A model generated the notes under the pieces. The model ran no database searches and was not told the origin of the DNA. It worked only from the letters and a program-made list of their open reading frames with translations. A stretch of DNA of 64,000 nucleotides from Mycolicibacterium brisbanense (GTDB taxonomy: Bacteria > Actinomycetota > Actinomycetes > Mycobacteriales > Mycobacteriaceae): contig NZ_BCSX01000035.1 of the NCBI RefSeq assembly GCF_001570425.1, positions 186,001-250,000 on the forward strand. Direction: 5' to 3'. Positions 33,900 through 42,440 of this stretch are shown here, piece by piece; within the stretch, counting starts at the first letter, position 1; every line of letters starts with the position of its first letter. The position numbers and the translations under genes were made by a program.

Positions 33900-36572
33900 T
33901 CAGCCCTTGAGGCGGATCTTCCATCGCACGAAGCCGATGTAGAACACCGACAGCCCGGCCAGCATGGCCATGTTGAACAGCCACGCGCCTGACGTGTGCT
34001 TCCACAGCGAGTCGTCGGGCATGATCGGCGGCTTCACCAAATCGGTGAGTCCCACGGTCGAGGCCGTCGTCGCAAAACCCCAGCGCGCCGGCGTGACCCA
34101 CGACATCTGATCCAGGCCGGCCCGGCCGGTCACCGGGATCATGCCGCCCGAGAACACCAACTGGCTCATGACCGCGACCACCAACAGCGGCATGATCTGC
34201 TCGCTGGTCTTGGCCATCGACGACAGCGCGAGGCCGACGGTGGCGGCGCAGACGGTACATGCGGCCATGCCGACGAACAGTTCGAAGGACGCGTTGCCGA
34301 GCACGTTGGCACCCTGGGTGGGCGCGCCGACACCGATGATCGTGATGGCGGTGACGATGCCCGCCTGGATCACCGCGAAGACGCTGTACACACAGATCTT
34401 GGCCAGCAGGTAGGCCGACGTGGACAGGCCGACCGCCTGCTCACGCAGGAAGATCGCGCGTTCACCGATCAGGTCGCGCACGGTCAACGCGGTGCCCATG
34501 AAGATGGCGCCGACGTTGAGCAGCACCAGCACCTGCCCGGGCTGGTTGGGCGCATCGCTGGCCGGGTTCGGCGGTCCGAAGCCCGTCTCACCAGGCACCG
34601 ACAGCGACAGCACGCCCATGATGAACGGCAGAAGCGCCAGGAAGATGAAGTAGCCGCGGTCGGAGACGATCAACCGCATCTGGCGGCGCGCGATGGTGGA
34701 GAACTGGCGCAGCAGGCTCGTGTGGACCGGCTCGCCGAGGTTGGCCGGCTTCTCCGCGGGCGGTCTCTGCGGAGGAGGGCCGTGGATGGCCAGGTACCGC
34801 TGCTTGGCCGCCTCGGGGTCGCCCGCGACGGTGCTGAAGATGTCTGCCCAGTTGGTGGTCCCCAGCTCGTTGCCGATCTCGCTGGGCGGCCCGCAGAACG
34901 CGGTCTTGCCGCCGGGAGCCAGCAGCAGCACCTGATCGCACACGTCGAGATAGGTCAGCGAGTGGGTGACGACGAGCACCACGCGGCCTGCGTCGGCCAG
35001 CTGGCGCAGCATCGTCATGACCTGCCGGTCCAGCGCGGGGTCCAGGCCCGAGGTGGGTTCGTCGAGGATCAGCAGCGACGGGCCGGTCAACAGCTCCAGC
35101 GCCACCGACGCGCGTTTGCGCTGACCGCCCGAGAGCTTGTCGACACGCGTGTCGAGATGCTTGGTCATCTCGAGCTCTTCGAGCACCTGCATGACGACCT
35201 GTTCGCGGTCGGCCTTGGTGGTGTCGGGCGGCAGGCGCAGTTCGGCGGCGTACATCAGCGCCTGCCGGACGGTGAGCTGCCCGTGCACCACGTCGTCCTG
35301 CGGCACCATGCCGATACGTGACCGCAGGGAGGCGTACTCGGCGTGGACGTCGTGACCCTCGAACGTGATCGTGCCGCTGGTCGGATGGGTCAGACCCGCG
35401 ACCTGCTTGGCGAACGTCGACTTGCCGGCACCCGACGGGCCGATCACGGCCGTCAGCGTGCCCGGCCGCGCGTCCAGCGAGATGTTGTCCAGCAGAGTCT
35501 TGTTGCCCTCGATGGTCCACGTGAGGGCACGGACCTCCAACCCGCCGGTGCGGGTGTCGGCCTCGGTCTCGCTGCGCCGCACCAGCGTGCCGCCGGTGTA
35601 GGTCAGGTCGACGTTGCCGATGGTGACCACGTCACCGTCGTGCAGGATCGCCGAGTCCACCCGGGCCCCGTTGACGAACGTGCCGTTGATGCTGCGCTCG
35701 TCGCGGATCTGGGTGCCGCCCGGCATCGGCAGCAGGCTGGCGTGATGGCGCGAGGCCAGCACGTCGGGGATCACGATGTCGTTGTCGGTGGCGCGACCGA
35801 TCTTCACCGCGCCCGTCGCGGGCTCGGGTCCGCGACCCGGCCGCAGGATCTTGAGCATGCTGGTCGCCTTGTTGGCGATCGGCTCGTTGCCGCCGCGCGG
35901 CGCCGACACGGCAGGGCCCATGGTGGTCGGGGCCTGCGCCGAGGGCGGGCCTGCGGGCCGCGGCGGTGGCGGCGGTGCGTACGACTGCGGGCTGCTGGGA
36001 TAACCCGTGTGGGGGCCGCTCGGATACCCGGTCTGCGGACCGCTCGGATAGCCCGACTGCGGGCCGCTGGAGAAGCCGGACTGCGTGCCGGTGGGATAGC
36101 GCTGCTGCGGGCCCGACGGATATCCCGGGCGCTGCGTGCCTGCCGGGGGCTGGGAGTGCGGCTGCTGCCAGCCGCCGCCGGTGGGCGCCTGCGTGGGCCA
36201 GCTGCCGGACTGCCGCGTGGCGATGGGCACCGCGACCGTCGGCGTGCGACCCACGTTGCCCTGGTGGTGGCCGACCTCGAAGCTCAGCTGCGGGCCGTCC
36301 GGGTTGCCGATGTTGATGACCTGGCCGTCCTGGATGTCCACCGAGGGCACCCGGCGGCCGTTGACGTACATGCCGTTGAGGCTGCCGTTGTCGATCGCAA
36401 CCCACCGGCCCTGGTCGAACCGCAGCACCAGATGGGCACGCGAGATCAGCGGGTGGGCGATGCGAACGTCGGCGCGCAGGTCGCGGCCGATGACGACATC
36501 GTTGCCTGCGGCGAAGGTACGGGTCGACCCGTCGTACCGAACGGTCAGCGCGGGTGGGGCTGGTCGGCTCAT
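33900..36572 (-). CDS. ABC exporter with two FHA domains (Rv1747-like)
   Basis: A fused half-transporter of about 890 aa. FHA1 is at about 5-90 (VIGRDLRADVRI, SLNGMYVNGRRV). It is followed by a Gly/Tyr/Pro/Ser linker with repeated GYPSGPQ units (about 135-195) and FHA2 at about 240-320 (KIGRATDNDIVIP, SINGTFVNGARV). The ATPase has Walker A GPSGAGKST near 377, signature LSGGQRKRAS near 475 and Walker B LLILDEPTSGLDP. A C-terminal ABC2 membrane domain with about six TM segments follows. In M. tuberculosis Rv1747 is phosphorylated by PknF and its FHA domains bind phosphothreonine; exported cargo has been linked to cell-wall glycolipids. Start at 36572 (MSRPAPPALTV). Confidence 0.92.
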   Translation of the reverse strand: MSRPAPPALTVRYDGSTRTFAAGNDVVIGRDLRADVRIAHPLISRAHLVLRFDQGRWVAIDNGSLNGMYVNGRRVPSVDIQDGQVINIGNPDGPQLSFEVGHHQGNVGRTPTVAVPIATRQSGSWPTQAPTGGGWQQPHSQPPAGTQRPGYPSGPQQRYPTGTQSGFSSGPQSGYPSGPQTGYPSGPHTGYPSSPQSYAPPPPPRPAGPPSAQAPTTMGPAVSAPRGGNEPIANKATSMLKILRPGRGPEPATGAVKIGRATDNDIVIPDVLASRHHASLLPMPGGTQIRDERSINGTFVNGARVDSAILHDGDVVTIGNVDLTYTGGTLVRRSETEADTRTGGLEVRALTWTIEGNKTLLDNISLDARPGTLTAVIGPSGAGKSTFAKQVAGLTHPTSGTITFEGHDVHAEYASLRSRIGMVPQDDVVHGQLTVRQALMYAAELRLPPDTTKADREQVVMQVLEELEMTKHLDTRVDKLSGGQRKRASVALELLTGPSLLILDEPTSGLDPALDRQVMTMLRQLADAGRVVLVVTHSLTYLDVCDQVLLLAPGGKTAFCGPPSEIGNELGTTNWADIFSTVAGDPEAAKQRYLAIHGPPPQRPPAEKPANLGEPVHTSLLRQFSTIARRQMRLIVSDRGYFIFLALLPFIMGVLSLSVPGETGFGPPNPASDAPNQPGQVLVLLNVGAIFMGTALTVRDLIGERAIFLREQAVGLSTSAYLLAKICVYSVFAVIQAGIVTAITIIGVGAPTQGANVLGNASFELFVGMAACTVCAATVGLALSSMAKTSEQIMPLLVVAVMSQLVFSGGMIPVTGRAGLDQMSWVTPARWGFATTASTVGLTDLVKPPIMPDDSLWKHTSGAWLFNMAMLAGLSVFYIGFVRWKIRLKG

Positions 36573-36640
36573 CGGGACCAACTCTAACCGTCCGGCTGCG
36601 GGAATTGCCGCGCCGCGATCGTGTGGCGGCATGTGTGACG

Positions 36641-38413
36641 ATGGCCCGCATGTCCCGAGATCAGGCGACTGAACGAATTCGTGCCGTGCTGCGGCCGGCG
36701 GTAACCGTGTGCGCCGGGGTGGCGGTGGGGTTGCTGGCATGCGCTGTCGCGCTGGGGTGGTGGAGCCGGTTGGGTCCGCAGCGCCCGCTGGGCCTCGACG
36801 CGTGGTTCATCGGTGGTTTGCACCGCTGGGGTGCGGATCTGCCGAGTCGCATGCCGCTGGCGGTGACCGTCATCGCGCTGCTCCTGATCGCCTCGATGGT
36901 CACCGTGTGGCAGCGTGGGCGCGACGGGCGAGATTTGCCAGGCATCCCTGTCGTGTTGGTGACGCTGGCGGTGCTGGGGTTCTTCGCCTACTTCAGCCAG
37001 GGCATCCCGGCGTTCTACCGCACCCTGACCCAGGCATACCCCGTGTCGCCTGCACTGCCCGCGGGCGTGGCGGCATGGCTGCTGTGTCTGGCCGGCGCGA
37101 TCGCCACGCTGCTGGCCACCTCTGCGTTTGCCCGGCTGGGCCGCGACAGTGTGCGGTTGGTCGTGACAGGGGTGGTGATCGCGGTGGTCGCCGGCGCGGT
37201 GGTCACCGTGGGCGCGCTCCGCGCAGGCGACGACGATCGCTTTGTCTACGGCTCCACGGCGGCGGCGACCGATGTGCCCGCGCTGCCGTCGGAGTTGGGC
37301 AAGCGCAGCTTCGGTGTCACGGTTGCAGGCACCTTCGACGCCGAGGCCCCCGGCACGCTCGTCGGCAAACCGGGGCACTACCAGATCGCCGCAGCGGGAG
37401 CCGGTTTCGTCGTGTTCGCCGACCGCCGGGTCACGGCATACGGCGCCGACGGCACCGAGCGCTGGCATTACGCACGTACCGGGCAGAGTGACGTCGCGGC
37501 CGACGGCATCTCGGTCTTCGACAACGGAGCCACGGTCGTGGTGTCCCTGGGCCGGGCCTTGGTAGGCCTCGACGCCGTCACCGGAGCGCGGCTGTGGACC
37601 ACCACCGACGCGCGAATGCTCGAAGCCGTCGGACACGCCGCCGACCGCGATGTGCCGTACCTGGTCTCCCGGGACGCGGTGTCGTGGACTCGCTTCGACA
37701 CCCGCACCGGCAAGCCGGCGTGGACGGTGTCGGACCCGAACCCCGCGGAGTGCGCCGACGGGCAGATCGATGCCGACACCCGCTCGTGGATGGTGTCGGT
37801 CGCCCGATGCACGTCGGCCGCCGGCGTCGACATCCGGCTCATCGCAGTCGATCCGGCCAGCGGGGTGACCCAGTGGGACACGGTGGTCGTGCATGCAGCA
37901 CCCCAGCAGGATCCGCAGGCCCGACCGCTCGATGTCATCGCCGCCGCAGCCAACGCCGTCGGGGTGTTCCTGCAATTCGCGGGCTTCGGGGCGCCCGCTG
38001 CGCCGTCGTACGCGAATGTCGTGCAGAAGACGGTCACAGCGCTCCCCGAGCGCGGCTACCCGCAGCCCTCTCCGGGGCCCGGCGACGACTTCGTCGTATC
38101 CGACCGGCAGATGACGCTGTTCGGTGCCGACGGCGCGCCCCGCTGCACGGTCAACGGGACGGTGAGCGGGTTGACCAACAGGGTGCCCGGTCGCGGCGCC
38201 GGGCTGTCGTATGTGGTTTTCCCGCACAGCTTCGTCGTCGCCGACCGCGGCATCCAGCCGGCGCTGCGCACCTACGACACCGCGACCTGTGCGGAGTCGG
38301 GCTGGGCGGTGCCCGCACCCGCGGTCGAGGGCTTGGTCCCGGTTCCCGGGGCCGTGCTCGTGCTGCGGCGCGACGGGCAGAACCTGCTGATCGACGGTTA
38401 CCGGGCGGGCTGA
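36641..38413 (+). CDS. membrane-anchored PQQ-like beta-propeller protein
   Basis: A protein of about 590 aa. Four predicted TM segments occupy about residues 15-195 (ending VVTGVVIAVVAGAVVTVGAL). An extracytoplasmic beta-propeller follows with tryptophan-docking repeats TERWHYAR, GARLWTT, GKPAWTV and GVTQWDT. The propeller resembles the PQQ/BamB type, but no quinone-binding residues are evident, so it is probably a binding or scaffold domain. It is divergent from the FHA-ABC exporter (68-bp gap) and could be its periplasmic partner; inference. Starts at 36641 or 36650 are equally possible. Confidence 0.72.
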   Translation: MARMSRDQATERIRAVLRPAVTVCAGVAVGLLACAVALGWWSRLGPQRPLGLDAWFIGGLHRWGADLPSRMPLAVTVIALLLIASMVTVWQRGRDGRDLPGIPVVLVTLAVLGFFAYFSQGIPAFYRTLTQAYPVSPALPAGVAAWLLCLAGAIATLLATSAFARLGRDSVRLVVTGVVIAVVAGAVVTVGALRAGDDDRFVYGSTAAATDVPALPSELGKRSFGVTVAGTFDAEAPGTLVGKPGHYQIAAAGAGFVVFADRRVTAYGADGTERWHYARTGQSDVAADGISVFDNGATVVVSLGRALVGLDAVTGARLWTTTDARMLEAVGHAADRDVPYLVSRDAVSWTRFDTRTGKPAWTVSDPNPAECADGQIDADTRSWMVSVARCTSAAGVDIRLIAVDPASGVTQWDTVVVHAAPQQDPQARPLDVIAAAANAVGVFLQFAGFGAPAAPSYANVVQKTVTALPERGYPQPSPGPGDDFVVSDRQMTLFGADGAPRCTVNGTVSGLTNRVPGRGAGLSYVVFPHSFVVADRGIQPALRTYDTATCAESGWAVPAPAVEGLVPVPGAVLVLRRDGQNLLIDGYRAG

Positions 38414-39312
38414 GGGGCGTTGGCCAGCGCGGGCACCGCCTCGGGCGGGTACTTGTCGCGCGGCTCCCACACGTCCCACGTCTGGACCGCCCAGAACACC
38501 GCGAACTCGCCGATCAGCAGGAGTTCGACCAGCAGCAGGCCGAACTCCACATGTTTGATCAGCAGCACCACGGCAAAGACCACCGTGGCGAGCATCAGCA
38601 CCGCGATGGCGGCGTAGAACCGGGCCCGCTGCTGGCGGCCCGCGGCGCGGGCGTAGCAGGCGTGGTAGACCGCGACCATCGTGATGGCCAGGAACATGGC
38701 GACTGCGGCGAACGCGTGCGCCCGCGCCATGAACCAGTCCGAGAACAATGCCAGGGCGCCGACGACGGTGATCGCGAACAACGCCTTGGGCAGCCAGGTT
38801 TCGGTCTTCAGCAGCGCTTTCGCCAGCCACTTCCACAGCGCCGCGGCGGTGGCGCACTCGTCGTCTTCGGCGGTGGGCTCCGGCTGCGGCGGCCGCCACC
38901 GGCTCAATGCGAGATACAGCGCGATCCCGGCGGCTGCGGCAACGAACAGGGCGGTGATGTTGTTGGCGACGCCGCCGAGCGGATCGGCCACCGACGGCAG
39001 CCAGGGCTTGCACAGCCCGTCCGTTCCGGTCGGGATCAGTGCCACGACGAACGCCATGAACCCGGAGAAGTTCAGCAGCGCATCCTCGGCGTTGCGGCTG
39101 CCCTGGTAGGCGATCAGGCATACGCCGATGGCGCACAGCGCGGCCACGAACACCGCATGGGTGCGGGTATAGAAAAACGCGCTGATCGAACCCTGCAGAC
39201 ACGTCCGGGTGGCCGTCAGCACCAGTGACACCAACAAGAACACCACGAGGGCGACCAGACCCACCCGCACGTAGCGGTAGGTCACCATGGCGTCGTCAGC
39301 GGTCTCCCGCAT
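38398..39312 (-). CDS. multi-pass integral membrane protein of unknown function
   Basis: A 304-aa protein with about seven or eight hydrophobic helices, for example VGLVALVVFLLVSLVLTA, VFVAALCAIGVCLIAY, ALFAITVVGALALFS and FYAAIAVLMLATVVFAVVLLI. I recognise no catalytic motif. Conserved charged loops lie between TM4 and TM5 (EDDECATAAALWKWLAKALLK). The frame upstream of 39312 is open only by chance. It converges with the beta-propeller gene (16-base overlap) and lies just after the OYE gene, so it may be co-transcribed with it. Confidence 0.65.
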   Translation of the reverse strand: MRETADDAMVTYRYVRVGLVALVVFLLVSLVLTATRTCLQGSISAFFYTRTHAVFVAALCAIGVCLIAYQGSRNAEDALLNFSGFMAFVVALIPTGTDGLCKPWLPSVADPLGGVANNITALFVAAAAGIALYLALSRWRPPQPEPTAEDDECATAAALWKWLAKALLKTETWLPKALFAITVVGALALFSDWFMARAHAFAAVAMFLAITMVAVYHACYARAAGRQQRARFYAAIAVLMLATVVFAVVLLIKHVEFGLLLVELLLIGEFAVFWAVQTWDVWEPRDKYPPEAVPALANAPQPAR

Positions 39313-39317
39313 ACCTC

Positions 39318-40529
39318 TCAGATTGACAGAGAGTCGGGCGCTCCGGTGACCACACAGTGGGTGTGGCGGTAAATCGTCGGCATGCACTGGTTGCAGTGCG
39401 TGCACAGTGAGGCGACCGAGCCTGCGGTGTCCTCGTTCTTGATGCGGTTGATCAGGTCGGGTTCGGCGAGCAACGCGCGGCCCATCGCAACGAAGTCGAA
39501 GCCTTCGGCCATCGCGAGGTCCATGGTTTTGCGGTTGGTGATGCCGCCCAGCAGGATCAGCGGCAGTTCGAGTTCGGCGCGGAACAGCTTGGCGTCGCGC
39601 AGCAGGTAGGCCTCGCGGTAGGGGTACTCGCGGAAGAACTTGTGGCCGCTCATCCGGATACCCCAGCTGATCGGTGGTTTGAAGTTGGCCGCGAACTCCT
39701 TGACCGGCGCGCCACCGCGGAACAGGTACATCGGGTTGACCAGCGAGCTGCCCGCGGTCAGCTCGATGGCGTCCAGCCCGCCGTCCTCCTCGAGCCATTT
39801 GGCGGTCTGCAGCGATTCCTCGGTTGAGATGCCGCCGCGCACCCCGTCGCTCATGTTGAGCTTGGCGGTCACTGCGATCCGGCGGTCGCCGTGTTTGTCG
39901 ACGGCGTCCCGCACAGCGCGCACCACGCCGCGCGCCACCTTCGCGCGGTTCTCCAGCGACCCGCCGAATTCGTCGGAGCGGCGGTTGATCAGCGGGCTGA
40001 GGAACGAGCTGGCCAGATAGTTGTGGCCGAGATGCACCTCGACCGCATCGAATCCGGCGTCGATGGCCAGCCGTGCGGCGTTGGCGTGGGCCGCCATCAC
40101 ATCGCGGATGTCGTCGACGGTGGCCTTGCGCGCGAACCGCATCGACAGCGGATTGAAGAACCGTACGGGGGCCAGAGCCGGGGCCTTGTTGGTGCGGGCG
40201 TTGGCCACCGGGCCCGCGTGGCCGATCTGGGCGCTGATGGCTGCGCCCTCGCCGTGGATCGTTTCGGTGAGCCGCCGCAGTCCTGGCAGGGCCTCCGGGC
40301 GCATCCAGATCTGCCAACCATCGGTGCGGCCGCCGGGGGAGACGGCGCAGTACGCCACGGTCGTCATGCCGACCCCGCCTGCCGCGGGCAGCTGGTGGTA
40401 CTTGATGAGGTCGTCGGTGACCAGGGCGTCCGGTGTCGACGCCTCGAACGTGGCGGCCTTGATGACACGGTTGCGCAACGTCACCGGGCCCAACTTGGCC
40501 TCACTGAACACATCCGCAGAACTGTGCAT
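39318..40529 (-). CDS. NADH:flavin oxidoreductase, old-yellow-enzyme family (core copy, Rv3359-like)
   Basis: A 403-aa FMN TIM-barrel. LGPVTLRNRVIKAATFEAS, SAQIGHAGPV, DAVEVHLGHNYLASSFLSPL and ILLGGITNR are family signatures. The C terminus has an intact C-x2-C-x2-C-x9-C set (CTHCNQC ... HTHC), compatible with an Fe-S or metal site, unlike the island paralogue at 4089-5330, where one Cys is lost. Start at 40529 (MHSSADVF). Divergent from folD across 37 bases. Synteny with Rv3359 next to folD supports its being the ancestral copy. Confidence 0.88.
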   Translation of the reverse strand: MHSSADVFSEAKLGPVTLRNRVIKAATFEASTPDALVTDDLIKYHQLPAAGGVGMTTVAYCAVSPGGRTDGWQIWMRPEALPGLRRLTETIHGEGAAISAQIGHAGPVANARTNKAPALAPVRFFNPLSMRFARKATVDDIRDVMAAHANAARLAIDAGFDAVEVHLGHNYLASSFLSPLINRRSDEFGGSLENRAKVARGVVRAVRDAVDKHGDRRIAVTAKLNMSDGVRGGISTEESLQTAKWLEEDGGLDAIELTAGSSLVNPMYLFRGGAPVKEFAANFKPPISWGIRMSGHKFFREYPYREAYLLRDAKLFRAELELPLILLGGITNRKTMDLAMAEGFDFVAMGRALLAEPDLINRIKNEDTAGSVASLCTHCNQCMPTIYRHTHCVVTGAPDSLSI

Positions 40530-40566
40530 AGCGGGAGCCTGCCATGCGGCCTGCAAGAATGACAGG

Positions 40567-41418
40567 GTGGGTGCGATAACGCTGGATGGTAAGGCCACGC
40601 GCGACGAGATCTTCACCGATCTCAAGGAACGCGTAGCGAAGTTGACCGCTGCGGGCCGCACGCCCGGTCTGGGCACCGTGCTGGTCGGTGACGATCCAGG
40701 ATCGCAGGCCTATGTGCGCGGCAAGCATGCCGACTGCGCGAAGGTCGGCATCAACTCCATCCGCCGCGACCTGCCCGCGGACATCTCGCAGGCCGAGTTG
40801 GATGCGACCATCGACGAACTCAACGCCAATCCGGACTGCACGGGTTACATCGTGCAGCTGCCCCTGCCCAAGCATCTCGACGAGAACGCCGCGCTTGAGC
40901 GCATCGATCCGATGAAGGACGCCGACGGGCTGCACCCGACCAACCTCGGCCGGTTGGTGCTCGGCAAAGACGCACCGCTGCCGTGTACTCCCCGCGGCAT
41001 CGTGCATCTGCTGCGCCGCTTCGACGTACCGATCGCCGGTGCCCATGTGGTGGTGATGGGCCGTGGTGTGACAGTCGGCCGGCCGATGGGTCTGCTGCTC
41101 ACCCGGCGCTCGGAGAACGCCACGGTGACGTTGTGCCACACCGGAACTCGCGATCTTCCCAGCCTCACCCGGCAGGCCGACATCATCATCGCCGCGGTCG
41201 GTGTGCCGCACCTGCTGACCGCGGACATGGTCAAGCCGGGCGCTGCCGTCGTCGACGTCGGCGTGAGCCGGGTGAACGACAAGCTCACCGGTGATGTGGC
41301 TCCCGACGTCTGGGAGGTGGCCGGGCACGTATCGCCGAATCCCGGCGGTGTGGGGCCGCTGACGCGGGCGTTCCTGCTGACCAACGTCGTCGAGCTCGAA
41401 GAGTCGAAACTGGCGTGA
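40567..41418 (+). CDS. folD: bifunctional methylenetetrahydrofolate dehydrogenase/cyclohydrolase
   Basis: A 283-aa one-carbon enzyme interconverting 5,10-methylene- and 10-formyl-THF with NADP. It has VGDDPGSQAYVRGKHADCAKVGI (active-site Lys and Tyr region), GYIVQLPLPKHLDE, DGLHPTNLGRL, PCTPRGIVHLL and VVVMGRGVTVGRPMGLLL (cofactor). Start GTG at 40567 matches the family N terminus VGAITLDGKATRDEIF. The stop overlaps the DUF3017 gene (GTGA). Confidence 0.97.
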   Translation: MGAITLDGKATRDEIFTDLKERVAKLTAAGRTPGLGTVLVGDDPGSQAYVRGKHADCAKVGINSIRRDLPADISQAELDATIDELNANPDCTGYIVQLPLPKHLDENAALERIDPMKDADGLHPTNLGRLVLGKDAPLPCTPRGIVHLLRRFDVPIAGAHVVVMGRGVTVGRPMGLLLTRRSENATVTLCHTGTRDLPSLTRQADIIIAAVGVPHLLTADMVKPGAAVVDVGVSRVNDKLTGDVAPDVWEVAGHVSPNPGGVGPLTRAFLLTNVVELEESKLA

Positions 41419-41708
41419 CCACCCGGGAATTCGTCCGCAAGGTGTTCGCCGGGCAGTGGCCGATCCTCGTGGTCGGGCTGATCTTCATCGCGGCGTTCGC
41501 CTTGGTTGTGGCGGGTTACTGGCGCCGTGGCGCGCTCGTCATCGGCATCGGGGTCGGGGTGGCCGCGGCATTGCGGCTGACGTTGGCCGACGATCGGGCC
41601 GGTCTGCTGGTGGTGCGCTCCCGGGCGATCGATTTCGTCACCACTGCCACCGTCAGCGCCGCGGTGCTCTACATCGCGTGGACCATCGATCCGCTGGGCA
41701 CCAGTTGA
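41415..41708 (+). CDS. DUF3017-type small membrane protein (Rv3355c-like)
   Basis: A 97-aa protein with three hydrophobic helices: WPILVVGLIFIAAFALVVA, RRGALVIGIGVGVAAALRLT and FVTTATVSAAVLYIAW. Coupled to folD by a GTGA overlap, the same arrangement as Rv3356c-Rv3355c. Function unknown. Confidence 0.85.
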   Translation: MTTREFVRKVFAGQWPILVVGLIFIAAFALVVAGYWRRGALVIGIGVGVAAALRLTLADDRAGLLVVRSRAIDFVTTATVSAAVLYIAWTIDPLGTS

Positions 41709-41765
41709 TCCAGCCGCACCGGGATTCACACCGGGGACAGGCAAGCACGTCTGCCGGTCCCACAG

Positions 41766-41805
41766 AATATTGCCCAACAGGAAATATTGCCCAATAGGCA
41801 ATATT
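41766..41805. promoter_or_regulatory. overlapping double palindrome, TetR operator
   Basis: AATATTGCC-CAATA-GGCAATATT (41783-41805) is a perfect 9-bp inverted repeat. A second copy, AATATTGCC-CAACA-GGAAATATT (41766-41788, one mismatch), is offset by 17 bases and shares the middle AATATT. The right end is about nine bases before the likely TetR start, so binding would shut off the tetR-monooxygenase operon. Confidence 0.8.
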
Positions 41806-41813
41806 CGGTTAGC

Positions 41814-42440
41814 GTGGTCGGCGTGGGCCTCAGGGAACGTAAGAAACTCGACACGCGGCGGGCGCTCAGCGACGCGGCGCTGAGGCTGATGTTCGAGCGG
41901 GGGCTGGAGAACGTCACCCGCGAAGACATCGCCAATTCGGCCGGTGTCTCGGTGCGCACCTTCACCAATTACTTCGCCGGTAAGTACGACGCACTGGCCT
42001 ACCGCCAGGTCGAACGTATGCGGCGCAGCATCGAGACGCTGCGTAACCGGCCGGCCGACGAGCCGTTGTGGACGTCGGTCATGGAGGCCGTGCTGGAGCC
42101 GCTCGACGAGGACTTCGCCGACATGTACGGCGCGGAGAACGTCCTGCCGACTCGTCAGCAGCTTGCCGAGGTGCGAAAACTGTTGATGGTTCCGGAGATC
42201 CGTGACGCGACATTCCGCGCGATGTTCGACGAGTGGGTGGCGGTCATCGCCGAGCGCACCGGCACCGACCCTGTGCACGACATGTATCCACAGCTGGTGG
42301 TGGCCGTGGTCCGCGCCGTCGGCGACGTCGCGATGGACCAGTACGCACATGCCGACCCACCGGTGTCATTTCCGGCGCTGCTGCGACAGGGGTTCGCGGC
42401 CGTCACCGCCGGACTGCCTGAACCCGAGAGGAAGAAATGA
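41814..42440 (+). CDS. TetR-family transcriptional repressor
   Basis: A protein of about 208 aa. The N-terminal HTH (residues about 15-60: RALSDAALRLMFERGLENVTREDIANSAGVSVRTFTNYF) is standard, and the helical ligand domain follows. GTG at 41814 or 41823 is likely, with a probable leaderless transcript; a TTG further upstream would place the start inside the operator. The stop overlaps the monooxygenase start (ATGA), so it very likely represses its own operon until a substrate-like ligand binds. Confidence 0.9.
   Translation: MVGVGLRERKKLDTRRALSDAALRLMFERGLENVTREDIANSAGVSVRTFTNYFAGKYDALAYRQVERMRRSIETLRNRPADEPLWTSVMEAVLEPLDEDFADMYGAENVLPTRQQLAEVRKLLMVPEIRDATFRAMFDEWVAVIAERTGTDPVHDMYPQLVVAVVRAVGDVAMDQYAHADPPVSFPALLRQGFAAVTAGLPEPERKK

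Noticed and set aside
35950..36140. Tandem DNA repeats considered as a CRISPR or VNTR array
   Set aside because: Units are in-frame codon repeats of the GYPSGPQ linker, about 21-24 bp with no spacer structure.
36584..39202. 872-codon minus-strand open frame opposite the beta-propeller gene
   Set aside because: High-GC shadow; Arg/His/Gly-rich with no family motif, and the plus strand holds a clear protein.
38398..40317. 639-codon open frame covering the membrane protein and much of the OYE gene
   Set aside because: The upstream half is Arg/Pro-rich out-of-frame translation of the OYE gene. The protein starts at 39312.
41787..41813. Upstream TTG start for the TetR gene
   Set aside because: It lies inside the operator palindrome and lacks a ribosome site; GTG at 41814 or 41823 gives the normal TetR N terminus.
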